Notes: generated from the sequence alone by a model not told the origin. A stretch of 64,000 bases of DNA from Aphrophora alni (GCA_963513935.1 OY740773.1:104641291-104705290), one strand, 5' to 3'. Counted from the stretch's first letter, positions 8,155 through 20,419 are shown. A program made the numbers and translations.

Positions 8155-10840
8155 TCTACAGTGGATGTCGTCTATATTGGTATATAAGATCCATGATTTG
8201 CTACGGTGTTTTGGTTTGAAAGTGTCAAACAGAGGAAGGTTAGAGAAGCTAACGAAACTCAGAGGATGACCTGCATGACAAGGCCTGATCGTGACACCAT
8301 TTGAATCGATGGTGATCTTTTTAGAATTCTCCTCCTTATAGATTTCATCTATATTGGATATCCATGATTTGCTACGGTGTTTTGGTTTGAAAGTGTCAAA
8401 CAGAGGAAGGTTAGAGAAGCTAACGAAACTCAGAGGATGACCTGCATGACAAGGCCTGATCGTGACACCAATTGAATCGATGGTGATCTTTTTAGAATTC
8501 TCCACTTTCTAGATTTCATATATATTGGATATCCATGATTTGCTACGGTGTTTTGGTTTGAAAGTGTCAAGCAGAGGAAGGTTAGAGAAGCTAACGAAAC
8601 TCAAAGGCTGACCTGCATGACAAGGCCTGATCGTGACACCAATTGAATCTATGGTGATCTTTTTAGAATTCTCCTCCTTCTAGATTTCATCTATATTGGA
8701 TATCCATGATTTGCTACGGTGTTTTTGTTTGAAAGGGTCGAGCAGAGGAAGGTTAGAGAAGCTAACGACATCAAAGGATGATCTGCATTACAAGGCCTGA
8801 TCGTGACACCATTTGAATCTATGGTGATCTTTTTAGAATTCTCCTCCTTCTAGATTTCATCTATATTGAATATCCATGATTTGCTACGGTGTTTTGGTTT
8901 GAAAGTTTCAAGTAGAGGAAAGTTAGAGAAGCTAATGAAACTCAAAGGCTGACCTGCATTACAAGGCCTGATCGTGACACCAATTGAATCTATGGTGATC
9001 TTTTTAGAATTCTCCTCCTTCTAGATTTCATCTATATTGGATATCCATGATTTGCTACGGTGTTTTGGTTTGAAAGGGTCGAGCAGAGGAAGGTTAGAGA
9101 AGCTAACGACATCAAAGGATGATCTGCATTACAAGGCCTGATCGTGACACCATTTGAATCTATGGTGATCTTTTTAGAATTCTCCTCCTTCTAGATTTCA
9201 TCTATATTGAATATCCATGATTTGCTACGGTGTTTTGGTTTGAAAGGGTCGAGCAGAGGAAGGTTAGAGAAGCTAACGACATCAAAGGCTGACCTGCATT
9301 ACAAGGCCTGATCGTGACACCATTTGAATCTATGGTGATCTTTTTAGAATTCTCCTCCTTCTAGATTTCATCTATATTGAATATCCATGATTTGCTACGG
9401 TGTTTTGGTTTGAAAGGTTCAAGTAGAGGAAAGTTAGAGAAGCTAATGAAACTCAAAGGCTGACCTGCATTACAAGGCCTGATTGTGACACCAATTGAAT
9501 CTATGGTGATCTTTTTAGAATTCTCATTCTTCTAGATTTCATCTATATTGGATATCCATGATTTGCTACGGTGTTTTGGTTTGAAAGGTTCAAGTAGAGG
9601 AAAGTTAGAGAAGCTAATGAAACTCAAAGGCTGACCTGCATTACAAGGCCTGATTGTGACACCAATTGAATCTATGGTGATCTTTTTAGAATTCTCATTC
9701 TTCTAGATTTCATCTATATTGAATATCCATGATTTGCTACGGTGTTTTGGTTTGAAAGGTTCAAGTAGAGGAAAGTTAGAGAAGCTAATGAAACTCAAAG
9801 GCTGACCTGCATTACAAGGCCTGATTGTGACACCAATTGAATCTATGGTGATCTTTTTAGAATTCTCATTCTTCTAGATTTCATCTATATTGGATATCCA
9901 TGATTTGCTACGGTGTTTTTGTTTGAAAGGGTCGAGCAGAGGAAGGTTAGAGAAGCTAACGACATCAAAGGATGATCTGCATTACAAGGCCTGATCGTGA
10001 CACCATTTGAATCTATGGTGATCTTTTTAGAATTCTCCTCCTTCTAGATTTCATCTATATTGAATATCCATGATTTGCTACGGTGTTTTGGTTTGAAAGG
10101 GTCGAGCAGAGGAAGGTTAGAGAAGCTAACGACATCAAAGGCTGACCTGCATTACAAGGCCTGATCGTGACACCATTTGAATCTATGGTGATCTTTTTAG
10201 AATTCTCCTCCTTCTAGATTTCATCTATATTGAATATCCATGATTTGCTACGGTGTTTTGGTTTGAAAGGTTCAAGTAGAGGAAAGTTAGAGAAGCTAAT
10301 GAAACTCAAAGGCTGACCTGCATTACAAGGCCTGATTGTGACACCAATTGAATCTATGGTGATCTTTTTAGAATTCTCATTCTTCTAGATTTCATCTATA
10401 TTGGATATCCATGATTTGCTACGGTGTTTTGGTTTGAAAGGTTCAAGTAGAGGAAAGTTAGAGAAGCTAATGAAACTCAAAGGCTGACCTGCATTACAAG
10501 GCCTGATTGTGACACCAATTGAATCTATGGTGATCTTTTTAGAATTCTCATTCTTCTAGATTTCATCTATATTGGATATCCATGATTTGCTACGGTGTTT
10601 TGGTTTGAAAGGTTCAAGTAGAGGAAAGTTAGAGAAGCTAACGAAACTCAAAGGCTGACCTGCATTACAAGGCCTGATCGTGACACTATTTGAATGGATG
10701 GTGATCTTTTTACAATTCTCCTCCTTGTAGATTTCATCTATTTTGGTATTATATGATATCCATGATTTGCTACGTGTTTTGGTTTGAAAGAGTCAAGCAG
10801 AGGAAGGTTAGTGAAGCTAACGAAACTCAAATAGGCTTTC
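8155..10840. repeat. 170/171-bp satellite, about 16 monomers with a 5-mer higher-order repeat
   Basis: The anchor ccatgatttgctacg starts at 8191, 8362, 8533, 8704, 8874, 9045, 9215, 9385, 9556, 9727, 9898, 10068, 10238, 10409, 10580 and a diverged 10760. Monomers fall into types: B has 'gggtcgagcagagg' and 'cgacatcaaagg' (170 bp); C has 'ttcaagtagagg' and 'atgaaactcaaagg' (171 bp). From 9045 the order B-B-C-C-C repeats from 9898, a higher-order period of exactly 853 bp. First and last monomers are most diverged. The 171-bp units happen to keep a 57-codon minus frame open across two copies (ORF 8143-8505), but the common later sequence 'ctagatttc' puts a stop in it. Confidence 0.95.
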
Positions 10841-11640
10841 ACAAGTCTGTTTCTAGTTGCTCCTATTAACCATTTAGGGTGGAACTCACATTTTCGTAAG
10901 CAGATGGAGAGACATTAACTGTAAGGGACCTAATATCACTATGGTTACCGAACTTTACAGGAGTATGTTTTTCATTTTTTTCAGTTGATACGCCACTATA
11001 TTCAAATCTGAATCGTTTTCATCAAACTAGTATCAACATAATGTCTGGAAATCTCAGTAGATTGTCTCATAAAACGGACTTATCATTGGTTACTGAGCCA
11101 TGATGGTATTAGTGGCAATGAAGAAGAGGCTAGGAACGTGGATCTCGATTGGGCCAGGTTAAGACGATAATCAGGAGGTGGATGAAATCAAAACGATAAC
11201 AAAGATCGGATAAAACAAGTTCACAGTAAATTAATAATTAAATACGTCCTACCTGCTAGATTTGATGACAACTGACTGAGTAATTCAAAGCAATTTGTTG
11301 TTTTACTGTGCCTCTTTCAATAGCTTTACGCCATTCTTACTGGCAAGAGACTAAAGCTGTTTGGAGTTTCCTTTACTGCTGATTCATTTACATGAATTTA
11401 AATATTTTCGAATTTCATAAAGTTACAAAAATATAAAATAAATTATTATTTACATTACAGGTATTTTGGTTCGTTCCTTATGATTTGTTTTAAGTTTATA
11501 ACACATTCATTAAATTGTTTTTGTGTTTTGTTTTTTACATTATAGGTATTGTGAAATTGTTCGTTTCTTATGATTTGTTTTAAGTTTTAAAACACATTCA
11601 TTTAATTTTTTTTTGTCGCTTAAAAGGTAAACAATTCTCG
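10841..11640. other. Non-coding spacer after the satellite
   Basis: No gene is recognised. A local duplication is visible near 11455-11500 and 11545-11600 ('tacattacaggtattttggttcgttccttatgatttgttttaag'-like text twice, period about 85-90). Confidence 0.45.
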
Positions 11641-11880
11641 GTAGCCTTATGAAAAAGAGCAGAAAAGAAAGATCGCAGCTCTCGGATACCGCCAGAGTCG
11701 AAAAAGAACAAGAGTTGTTAAAAGTGACTTGCTAGGAATGGTGAACGTTAGGTATATAACTTCAAGATTACATGAAAAAAGGTATAGATCCAGCTAGGTT
11801 ACCTCGGGACTGTCAAGCTCGTACTCACCAAAGTGAGCCCCTTAGGGTCATTTAACTTTCATGCACACGTCAAGAGATTA
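11640..11880 (+). repeat. Dispersed repeat family F, copy 3
   Basis: One of the fuller copies. It contains 'gtcgaaaaagaacaagag', 'gttaaaagtgacttgctag', 'gattacatgaaaaaagg' and 'ggactgtcaagctcgtac'. In its plus sense much reads as an open frame (RVEKEQELLKVTC-like then RDCQARTHQSEP after frame changes), in line with the minus-strand ORF of the 46465-46677 copy. The product is unknown. Confidence 0.6.
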
Positions 11881-11989
11881 GAGTAAAATAATAACAGTAA
11901 TCAGATTGTTTACGCTTCTTCAAAATATTTGTTTATGTAAAACTTGATCTGGACCAAGAAATTAGGTTTTGTCTATAGAAACGAAATTT

Positions 11990-12345
11990 AAAAACGCTTT
12001 GTTTTTTGGTAAAATAGGAAATCTTTTATTTCTTGTAAATATTTTGTAATTTTAATGGTTTTCGAAATATTCAACATTTTAAACATCCGCCATTTTGAAA
12101 TTGTACAAAATATAATGTGTTTCTGGTATACTGGTAAAAGTTTAGGAAAATAATATGTATACCAAATCTTTGCTCAATATCTTAACTAATTCAAAAGATA
12201 TAACCTTTTTTTTTTTTTTTTGAAAACATAAAATGACCGACACATGGAAAACGTTACGTTTATATAATATACTTTTTTTTTATTTTTGCTCTAGAATCAT
12301 CTCCCGAAATATTTCCGTGTAATTTTGAATTACCCTGTATATTCA
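11990..12345. mobile_element. ACAGGGT-ended element (family E)
   Basis: Shares with 14369-14640 and 56770-57720 the ordered words 'ggttttcgaaatattcaac', 'catccgccattttgaaa', 'tactggtaaaag', 'taccaaatctttgctcaata', 'tcccgaaatatttccgtg' and the terminus 'ttgaattaccctgtat' (end about 12345). The segment 'ggtatactggtaaaagtttagg' inside it is the one expanded in tandem at 56905-57520. Short and non-coding. Left edge approximate. Confidence 0.55.
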
Positions 12346-13865
12346 TCAACTAATTAGACCGACAGTAGTCAGATCAAGTACGCTTCCTGTAAGTAACAAA
12401 GTTTACCATTCAAATACAACTTATACTTGAAGTATTGACAAATACTGAATTATTTCATCCCTAATGGTTAGGGGTAACTTATGTAACCCCATCAAAGTGG
12501 TCTGTAAATAGTCATCCACAAACCAGATAATGGTCTATACTTTAATTTAGACTTGAAAGTTATCCGAGGCATAACTTGTTTTCAATATTTATACAGCCAG
12601 CGGGACGCATCTTGTTTTAATCAAATTTTAATTACTTTACAAACTCAAACATTGTTCTATTCAGAAACACAGTGTACCAACTTAATCAAACTTTTGTAAG
12701 TCTTCTCTCTGTTAAGTTGGCAACAATTTCAGAAGTTAGGTTTTTGTATTGGGATGTTAGGCGTTGAGAATATTAATAATCGTGTCTTTGATAAAGTCAT
12801 GTGTACGTGAGTTTTGTTTGATATCAGGTGATGTGAGCAACATCCACTGTAGTAGCTTGTATTGATGTAAAGAAAGTTATGTACTGAGAGGGAAAGATCG
12901 TGAAACTTTTTTTTTACATTTTTAACTCTTATACGCGTGGAGAAATTTTACTGTTGGGAAAAACAAAATCAATTTTGAATTTTTAAGAATATATATTTTT
13001 GATGCTCTAGTAGAGGATATGATGTTACACAAATTGTAGTTACAAATTCTCATGATATGGTCATGTTATCAGCATAACTGTTGATAGACTACTAAAAGAG
13101 ATTCACCAGATAAAACCCAAGACGGAACAGAACAAAGGGAAGATACATAACAAGATGGATACCAAAAAAAGTGAAGAGGAATGAAAATAAGAGAAAAGGA
13201 AAACTAAGAAAATAAAAATGGTTGGAGTTTGTTGTAATAATTGCTCCAAGATAACTGGAAACGATTTGAGAAGGAGATTGATTAATATATTAAGTTCCTC
13301 CTTCATGTATTAGGCATTAATGGATCCTTATGACCTCCTTCTATTCTTATTAACTCACAGTCCATAAGGAGGCACTTGCCCAACCGACAGTTTTGGTCTC
13401 CATAGAGGAGACTGACTTACGTTTGGTGCTACCTGAAAAATGTAGGCACAATTGTTTTGTACTTATTTTTTCTCAAAAACAGAACCAAATTAAAATGTTT
13501 TTACGGTGAAATAAATTATAATCTTATAAGAAAAGATATTGAAACTTTATGTTCTTTAGAAAATTTTCTTAGACCTTCAACTATCCAGCTTTCTTCAGCG
13601 TTTCACAATCTACAATCCAACTTCAGAACTGTGTTTACATTCTTCACATCTTCAAACAGAGTTTGTTATTCTTTGAACCACCTGTTGTAAAGTAATCCAC
13701 TTGTTTTGGATATTTATGATAAGCAAGAAGCTGATAAGAGATAAGACCACCTGTAAAACTTGACTTGATAATCCGAAGGTTTAGAGCATGACATGAAAAG
13801 CTTTTGTACGACACTCGCTTCAGTTGAGACTAAGACTAATTACGTATGTTTCATATGTTCTCGGA
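12346..13865. other. Non-coding stretch
   Basis: No recognisable gene, RNA or repeat boundary. ORFs at 13103-13306 (-) and 13457-13690 (+) are short and compositionally ordinary. Confidence 0.4.
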
Positions 13866-13869
13866 GATG

Positions 13870-14370
13870 TTGACGTTAGGTTTGGTTTGGTTAGGTTAGG
13901 TTAGGTTAGTTTGAGTTTTGTGTCGGATATATACAGAGTGTTTCAGAATTGCACGGTATATTTCGGGAGCTGATTTTAAAGGTTAGGTTAGGTTAGGTTA
14001 GGTTCGGTTCGGTTAGGTTAGGTTAGTTTGAGTTTTGTGTCGGATATATACAGAGTGTTTCAGAATTGCACGGTATATTTCGGGAGCTGATTTTAAAGGT
14101 TAGGTTAGGTTCGGTTCGGTTAGGTTAGGTTAGTTTGAGTTTTGTGTCGGATATATATAGAGTGTTTCAGAATTGCACGGTATATTTCGGGAGCTGATTT
14201 TAAAGGTTAGGTTAGGTTAGGTTAGGTTAGGTTAGGTTAGGCTAGGTTAGGTTAGAGTAGATTAGGTTAGGTTAGGTTAGGTTAGGTGAGGTTAGGTTAG
14301 GTTAGGTTAGGTTAGGTTAGAGTAGATTAGGTTAGGTTAGGTTAGGTTAGGTTAGTTTGAGTTTTGTGTC
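13870..14370 (+). repeat. Composite tandem repeat: TTAGG runs alternating with a 70-bp element end
   Basis: The segment 'tttgagttttgtgtcgg' followed by 'atatacagagtgtttcag' and 'ttcgggagctgattttaaag' begins at about 13910, 14027, 14134 and 14356, separated by TTAGG runs (with ttcgg and tagag variants) of very different length, the longest at about 14203-14355. The non-telomeric part is the terminal sequence of family E. The fourth copy continues into a full family E element. Confidence 0.85.
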
Positions 14371-14640
14371 GGATATATACAGAGTGTTTCAGAATTGCAC
14401 GGTATATTTCGGGAACTGATTTTAAAGCTAGATGTGGGTCTGTCGGTCATTTTGTCCTTTAAAAACATATCTTTAGAAGTATTATAAGACATGAGTAAAC
14501 CTATTTGTAGGCGTATTATTTATGTAACATTTTACCAGTAAATCAGAACATCAAGACTTTATTTTGTAGTATTTAAAATGACGGAAATGTTTAATGTTGA
14601 AGAATATCTCGAAAACTAATTTTTAATCACCCTGTATAGT
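14369..14640. mobile_element. Complete-looking family E element, about 270 bp
   Basis: Begins 'tatacagagtgtttcagaa' and ends 'taatcaccctgtatag', giving short imperfect inverted ends (TACAGRGTG / CACCCTGTA). On the minus strand the internal words match 11990-12345. There is no ORF. A non-autonomous element is the simplest reading, and I cannot name its superfamily. Confidence 0.55.
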
Positions 14641-14734
14641 TCACAAAAATGCCGATCGATGAAGATGATTTTGAGAACTGTTACAACAGTTTATGCAGTT
14701 GTTTTGTAGCAGTTTAACAATTTTATTTTATCAG

Positions 14735-14800
14735 ATATATACAGAGTGTTTCAAAACTTCAGGAGCTTATTCCTCACATCAAAACCAATGAAGAAGTTTA
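14735..14800 (+). mobile_element. Another family E terminus
   Basis: 'atatatacagagtgtttcaaaac' at about 14735-14757 repeats the terminus seen at 14374 and leads directly into a CCTAA block. It is probably truncated. Confidence 0.45.
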
Positions 14801-14905
14801 CCTAACCTAACCTAACCTACCCTAACCTAACCTACCTTAAAATAACCTAACCTACCTTAACCTAACCTAACCTAACCTACCCTAACCTAACCTAACCTAA
14901 CCTAA
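14800..14905 (-). repeat. Interstitial CCTAA block
   Basis: About 105 bases of CCTAA with cctac and ttaaaata variants. It is the reverse orientation of the TTAGG runs 450-900 bases upstream, so TTAGG blocks converge around the family E element. Confidence 0.85.
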
Positions 14906-16849
14906 AATTCTAATTCTTCTATCTAGCCGCCACTTTATGTTTTTTAACAACAAAAAATCTTTTTAACGGTAAATGATATAGAGTTGAAATTTAGTCATTT
15001 AAAAATGGCGCCGATTTAAACCTTTTAACGTGGAATATCGCAAAAACTGTTTATTTTACATCCCTTTAACCGTGATGCCTATTGTTAACTCTTATTAAAA
15101 CGGGTAACATTTTAAAACTTCTACGTTCTTCCATTCTGTTTTACAAACTGGAGTGCATGTCTGGCAGAAAACTTTGTCTACTCCTCCGTTATAAATGCAG
15201 AGAGCGCAATTTCACTTCGCTTGCTATCCCACTGTTAGAAAATCAAACTTGCAAATAAACATCAGCTGTTCAGTTTACATAAAAATCTGAATGTTATTCT
15301 TACGGGCTCATTTTAGTATTCTAGGTTAATATAAAAGTACTACAGATAATTCCTCTATTCATTAATAATTACAATTAATTATTTCCTTTCTAAAACAATT
15401 ACTTCTATTAAAAACATAACGAAGAATGGTTCCAACTATTGTGATTCTAGATGCTGTCAGGCGGTAATGGCCGAAATGGTTTTTCGCTTTAAAACTAAAA
15501 AAAATCTAGATGCTGTCTTCAAACAATTACAAGCTCCTATACATTAAATCGTGCTCACCCTTTTGCAAAGTCTTCTTATTCTACAGCCTATCAATTTTTA
15601 GAGAAAACACAAGTTGGGAGAGATTTGTCCCTTTAGACTACAACCCTGTTTTAACAAAAATGTCCCACGGGTTGGTTAGACATTGGCACAAATACTCCCC
15701 AAAAATTCTCTAAACTACTATACAAGATAAAGAAAAAACTATCTTTTCCCTGTCATTGTCTCAACTCGATGGCGTCTCTTTCTTTGGCTATCTTCTCACA
15801 CTCCCTCTTATATAACGATTAGCCCGGTCTCATTTTGGCCAAGTGCTTATATACACACCTCACTGTACTTGCAAGGTAAGCATTTCATCATTTTTCTTTC
15901 TTTCACAATGGAGTTAGATTTCATTCTGACTTCAATATAATTTTATATTATTTGTATTGAACTATATTCCTTATTCCCAACACCACTGTACCTTACGGTT
16001 ATGTTTAATAAATCTTTTACTGTTTTCGCTTGTCTTTTGCCGAAATCACTTCGGGATGCATTATACTGTCGACTGACGTGTGCAGTTTTCCAATCTGATG
16101 AAGTCGTATTCCCAGTTAAGGTGATTCAAAAGTCTTTATTCCTTGTATGAATGGATGTTTGGATGATAACAAATAGACAGTTCATATTATTTCATTGTAT
16201 TAATTGAATACAGTTTTCATAAAGTATGGAATATATTAACATATTTGTGGAATATTTGGAAAGTTCGTTTTTGGTATATAAGAAAACATTTACTTCCAGT
16301 TTTGATAGTTTTAAAATTTGGCAAACATCTCGGACTTCAAATATTGAAATTGGGTTTCATTTTTTAAATAGGAAATATGGTCACGTATCACATTTTTTTT
16401 ATTCTGAATTAAATTGTAGAATCCGTTTTTTTATATCACATTTCCTTAAAAATTATCAAGTAATACAACTACAGAACATTTAAACCCACAATTTACAGGT
16501 GGACATTTTAAACATTTGTTTTTTTAATATCTCATGTGTTGTTGAACTTTTAAGACACCAAAATGAAATCAAAATAAAATATTTAAATTTAGGTCTGTTG
16601 TCAATTCATCACACCCTCATTGACTGTGTTGCTTTGAGAGGTGCGTAGGACATTTTGCCCTATGAAATTCCATTCAGGCGATAATGGGGGGGGATAATGC
16701 TCTGATCCTTGATCGGGTATTGTCCTTTTTGCGTCATCTGAAAATATATAAAAAAAAAATCTAATCAATTATTGCAGAATCATTTTACAGCTCTGTAAAA
16801 TGATGTTTAGTTGTTCTTTAAATTTAAAACATTTATACTTGTTAAGACG
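14906..16849. other. Non-coding stretch
   Basis: AT-rich with no convincing exon. ORFs at 15510-15713 and 16226-16483 lack recognisable motifs. A stem-like 'gccgaaatcacttcgggat' lies near 16037. A G run occurs near 16686-16693. Confidence 0.4.
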
Positions 16850-16877
16850 TTGCAGGGATTTTTTTACACCCCTGCAA
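16850..16877. other. 8-bp perfect hairpin
   Basis: TTGCAGGG at 16850-16857 pairs with CCCTGCAA at 16870-16877 across a 12-base loop. The left arm word 'gttgcaggg' recurs near 16934 without its partner. No flanking feature indicates a role. Confidence 0.5.
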
Positions 16878-16998
16878 TATTTGTTTGTAATTGTTGTTAA
16901 TTGTATTTATTATAGTATATAATTGTTAACTTGTTGCAGGGTTTTGTTACATATTGACGTTATGTTTGTTTATCTTTGTTTGAACTAGTTTTAGTCTT

Positions 16999-17120
16999 GT
17001 TATTGTTTTTAAAATGTTATTTTATTGTTTTCGTTTCATCTGTAGATTTTATCGTGAATGTTATTGTTTTTAAAATGTTATTTTATTGTTTTTGTTTCAT
17101 CTGTAGATTTTATCGTGAAG
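16999..17120. repeat. 61-bp direct duplication
   Basis: 'gttattgtttttaaaatg' through 'ttttatcgtgaa' occurs at 16999-17059 and 17060-17120 with a single visible c/t difference. It is a recent two-copy tandem duplication in otherwise unremarkable DNA. Confidence 0.9.
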
Positions 17121-18764
17121 CATCCTAATGTTCAATTTAGTGAAGGCAATGATAACTGCAATGATTTTCGCCTTAAAACCACAAAAAAAGAAAGACTTTT
17201 ATAATGAAACGTTTTGTTTTAATCAGTTAACTGAAGAAATTTTTAAATATGTATTTATACGATGGCAAAACAACAGACTTCTTCTCAAATAGATTCTCTA
17301 CAAAACAAAAAACTCGTTTACTTAAGACTAAAGGATAAACCACAACTGAAACTTTGATTTCAAGACTTTAGAAACATTTCAACAAAAGAAAGTTTTTGAG
17401 ATAAGAGTTCTTACCCAGACCGACTTTCATCAATGAAATAGTTTCTAAAATGTTTCCCACCGACTTGGAGACAGAGTTTCTTTAGACCCATATACATTTA
17501 ATATACTTTGTCTGAAATTACATTTTTATTACAGTTTATTACTATATGTTATTTGATATTTTTTTTCGTTTTAATGCACCGGTTGTCCCACTTAGAGGTC
17601 GCTATTTTTGAATTAATATGCCGGACATATGGAACACTCTACAAAACTTGTCACTTTAAAGCTATGTTACATAGATACGTAAAAAAGTAGCCTCGAGTTT
17701 CATTTTTGTATGGTGAATCAAAACAAAATGGTGCAATTACAAAAAGAACATTCGCTTTCTGGTTAAAGTCATTTCCTCCCCACAATGCAATTAAATTAAA
17801 ATGTGTATTACCATCTATTGAATCTCGGTCAGCTGATGTTTTGTTAACACACAACAATGAAACAATTTGGTAGTTGTGTTCAATCAGTTTATGTGTGAAA
17901 ACTAACCTTGAAACAATGAATTTTTCAATTGAACAAAAAGTGAATTGCTGATCTTGGGCCATTAGCCGAACCTACCTAAATGTGGTTTCTTCATAAATAA
18001 AATCAATTCATAAATGGAAAATTATGCTACTAGGAAGTGGATCAGTTTCAAAGAAATACCACAGATTTTTCAACACTGAAAATCAAGATCTAACATGTAA
18101 AATAAATAAAATATCCGACAAGAGTTCCGAAACACCCTGTACAATAACAGATATCTGTTACAATTTTACAACAGTAAAATATATAAATATTTCAACAGAT
18201 AATGTTTACCATCAACACATTGAAGGATAAAAACTATTTATAATCCTAACTCATATAACGACAACAGTATTCCCTTGATCTAACTTTAATCTAATATTTA
18301 ACCAACCCTACACAGACTTAACGTCAGGATTAAGTTTAAACAGAAACGCTTTTCCTCTGCCACACGTCATTGAGGGAGGAAGGATGAGGAAAACTGTAAG
18401 CTTAGAACTGTTATAATTTCAATTAGGGAGAAAAGGATTTGATGTGGAAATTAGTCAAGACAGTTATGTTGATTTGACGCGAGGGTTTGTTACTGTTTAT
18501 TTCAGTGCAGGTTGTAAGATACATACAGGGTCTCCCAATATGTAGGAAATCTACAATTTTGGTTGGAAATTTTTGAAACTGTCAATTTTATGAATTAAAT
18601 TATATGTACTTTTCGTTTTTGAAATATATTATCATAACATATTTTATATATAAATGCCACACTGTGTTGCATGTGGACGGGTTTTGTATGTTTATAGGTG
18701 AAAACCTCTCTGTCATCACCGCCTTGTAAACAAAAATAACAAAATATAGACCCCTAGTCTTCGA
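17121..18764. other. Non-coding stretch, possible tail of a dead LINE near 17610
   Basis: At 17613-17690 a plus frame reads MPDIWNTLQNLSL then RKKV, weakly like the C-terminal 'FN-LP-xIKN' region of CR1/jockey-type reverse transcriptases. No other LINE segment is recognisable upstream. The 103-codon minus ORF at 17651-17962 has no known motif. An element-end motif 'acaccctgta' lies near 18131 and 'atacagggtctccc' near 18522. Confidence 0.3.
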
Positions 18765-18860
18765 TCTTTCATAGTATCAAGGTATCAATGATATAAAGAA
18801 GTAAGAGTTGGAAATATAGTAGAGATAAAAGAGAGGGATGTAACCCAATATTAAATGAGT
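18765..18860 (+). repeat. Dispersed repeat family F, degenerate copy
   Basis: Contains 'agataaaagagagggatgt' and 'aacccaatattaaatga', parallel to copy 1. Its edges cannot be fixed. Confidence 0.4.
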
Positions 18861-19262
18861 AAATCATACATGAAAGCCCTTTGGTCATAAGAAAAAACCA
18901 CAAAATGTTTAATATAAATTTCCTCAAATACACCCTTTAGCAACTCAAATAAAACGTATTTGTGGCTATCTAAAAAAAAAAAAACCCGTGAATTATTGGT
19001 AAAAAACAAACAAATCGATCACGAGGGTGTTATAAAATACGCATTTTCTCAAAATTGACTCAACCAATTACTTCAAACTTTAGTGAAATGTAAATTAACC
19101 CATGTACAAAATCACAAATAAAAGTATATAAGTGTTAAAAAATTATTGACAAAAACAACTAACCTTGATCGTCGTCATTAGTAGGTTGCTTTTAATCAAA
19201 TACGATTTTCACTGATGTATTTTTTGGTACAACGGAAATTACAGTCTCTTATTTCAATATAT

Positions 19263-19399
19263 ATACCGATTGTTTAAAAAATGGGACCTCTAAAAAAGCA
19301 TGTCCAATGTATCGGAAGACATTCCCAAAGTTTCATTTTCCAAATTAAATCCGTTCTAAAATTACATAAAAGGTCCCTTACTTTTGGAACACCCGGTAT
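19263..19399. mobile_element. Short MITE-like element, 137 bp
   Basis: Left end 'ataccgattgtttaaaaaa' plus 'tgggacc' and right end 'ggtccctta' plus 'ttttggaacacccggtat' form imperfect inverted terminal repeats of about 25 bp (ATACCGnnTGTTnnAAAA). The element has no coding capacity. The class is uncertain and the target duplication is not clear. Confidence 0.5.
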
Positions 19400-19798
19400 A
19401 CTTTTTTTTAACGAAAATAACGTCAATGTTTCAGGTTCACTTTTATATTGACAACTATAAAATTCAATATCCAATGAGCCTTGTGGTTAATAACAATATG
19501 AAAGAAGTAATTCCCAAACTACAAATAAAACACTAACACAATAATTGACGTTAGCAAGTTTATTAAACCTTTATGTCACTAGTGACCCATGTGAAAAGCT
19601 TTATCTTCGTCAAAATAGGAGATTATAACTAAATATAGAACATATTAAATTTGAAAGGCCTGAAAAATCTAAGCATGTTCTTAACGTAGAAATGAATAAT
19701 GTTATATATATTTTTTTGAAACTAAATATAGTATACCTATATAAACATATATAGGCCTACATATACCTGGATTTCCGTCATGCAACTTGTGTTTTAGT

Positions 19799-19842
19799 TT
19801 ACACTACGCGTTTCGAGAACAGGTTCTCATCTTCAGGTGTAA
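19799..19842 (-). ncRNA. Hammerhead ribozyme, type I with palindromic stem III
   Basis: On the minus strand every part can be drawn. Stem I UUACAC (plus 19837-19842) pairs perfectly with GUGUAA (plus 19799-19804). Next come core CUGAAGA, one extra U, a perfect 6-bp stem II GAGAAC/GUUCUC with a 2-base loop, and GAAA. ACGCGU is a self-complementary stem III, too short to close alone except as 1-2 bp, so dimerisation is possible. The predicted cleavage lies after GUA, at A17 (plus 19805), just before GUGUAA. Position 7 (A here) is variable in natural hammerheads. Minimal hammerheads with such stem III palindromes are known from Penelope-like elements and related retroelements. The host element is not identifiable here. 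Confidence 0.8.
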
Positions 19843-20419
19843 TGTTTACTCACATGTGAGCACGTCAAACAAAAATAAAAAGTACAAGCACACATACATA
19901 CACACAAATCACAACATAAAATATCGCACTGCACATTATAATAAAATTGTTTAAGTACGGTACACTTAAAAACCAAAAATACCGAAATGTGTATAAAAAT
20001 GTTACATTGTAGGTAGGCCTATAAGTTGTCATTGCCGCGGTCAATCGTCAACTCGAGGACTTTATATTTTTTTTACAAAGTATAACTGTGTTCTTTGGTT
20101 TATTACCGGAGTAGATTTTAAATACCAACTTAACACGGCAAGTCTACTGCACTGAAGTAAATAGCACAAAACGAAATGCTTTAATGTGTTTTATTGTTCA
20201 AGACCTCCAGTACAGTGATATAGGTCAAGTGAATTCCTCTAGGAAATGTTTTACCTTTTACAGTTTTTTGGAGGTTAACATCAATAGATTTGCTCAAATA
20301 GTTCTATAAGTACGATCCTCCTAAACTACCAATCAAGCTGGAGTAAGTAAAACAAGTTGGAAATGAAAATGCTGGAAATTTATTTGTCAAAAGACGCAAC
20401 AATTTTCTAATTATTTATT
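19843..20419. other. Non-coding stretch downstream of the hammerhead
   Basis: No recognisable gene. If the hammerhead belonged to a Penelope-like or similar element, its body would be expected nearby, but no reverse-transcriptase or GIY-YIG sequence was seen. Confidence 0.4.

Noticed and set aside
8143..8505. 120-codon minus ORF with two 57-residue repeats
   Set aside because: Generated by two adjacent 171-bp monomers. Other monomers are 170 bp or have a TAG in this frame.
17651..17962. 103-codon minus ORF as a gene
   Set aside because: No recognisable domain. It overlaps a weak LINE-tail-like stretch on the opposite strand.
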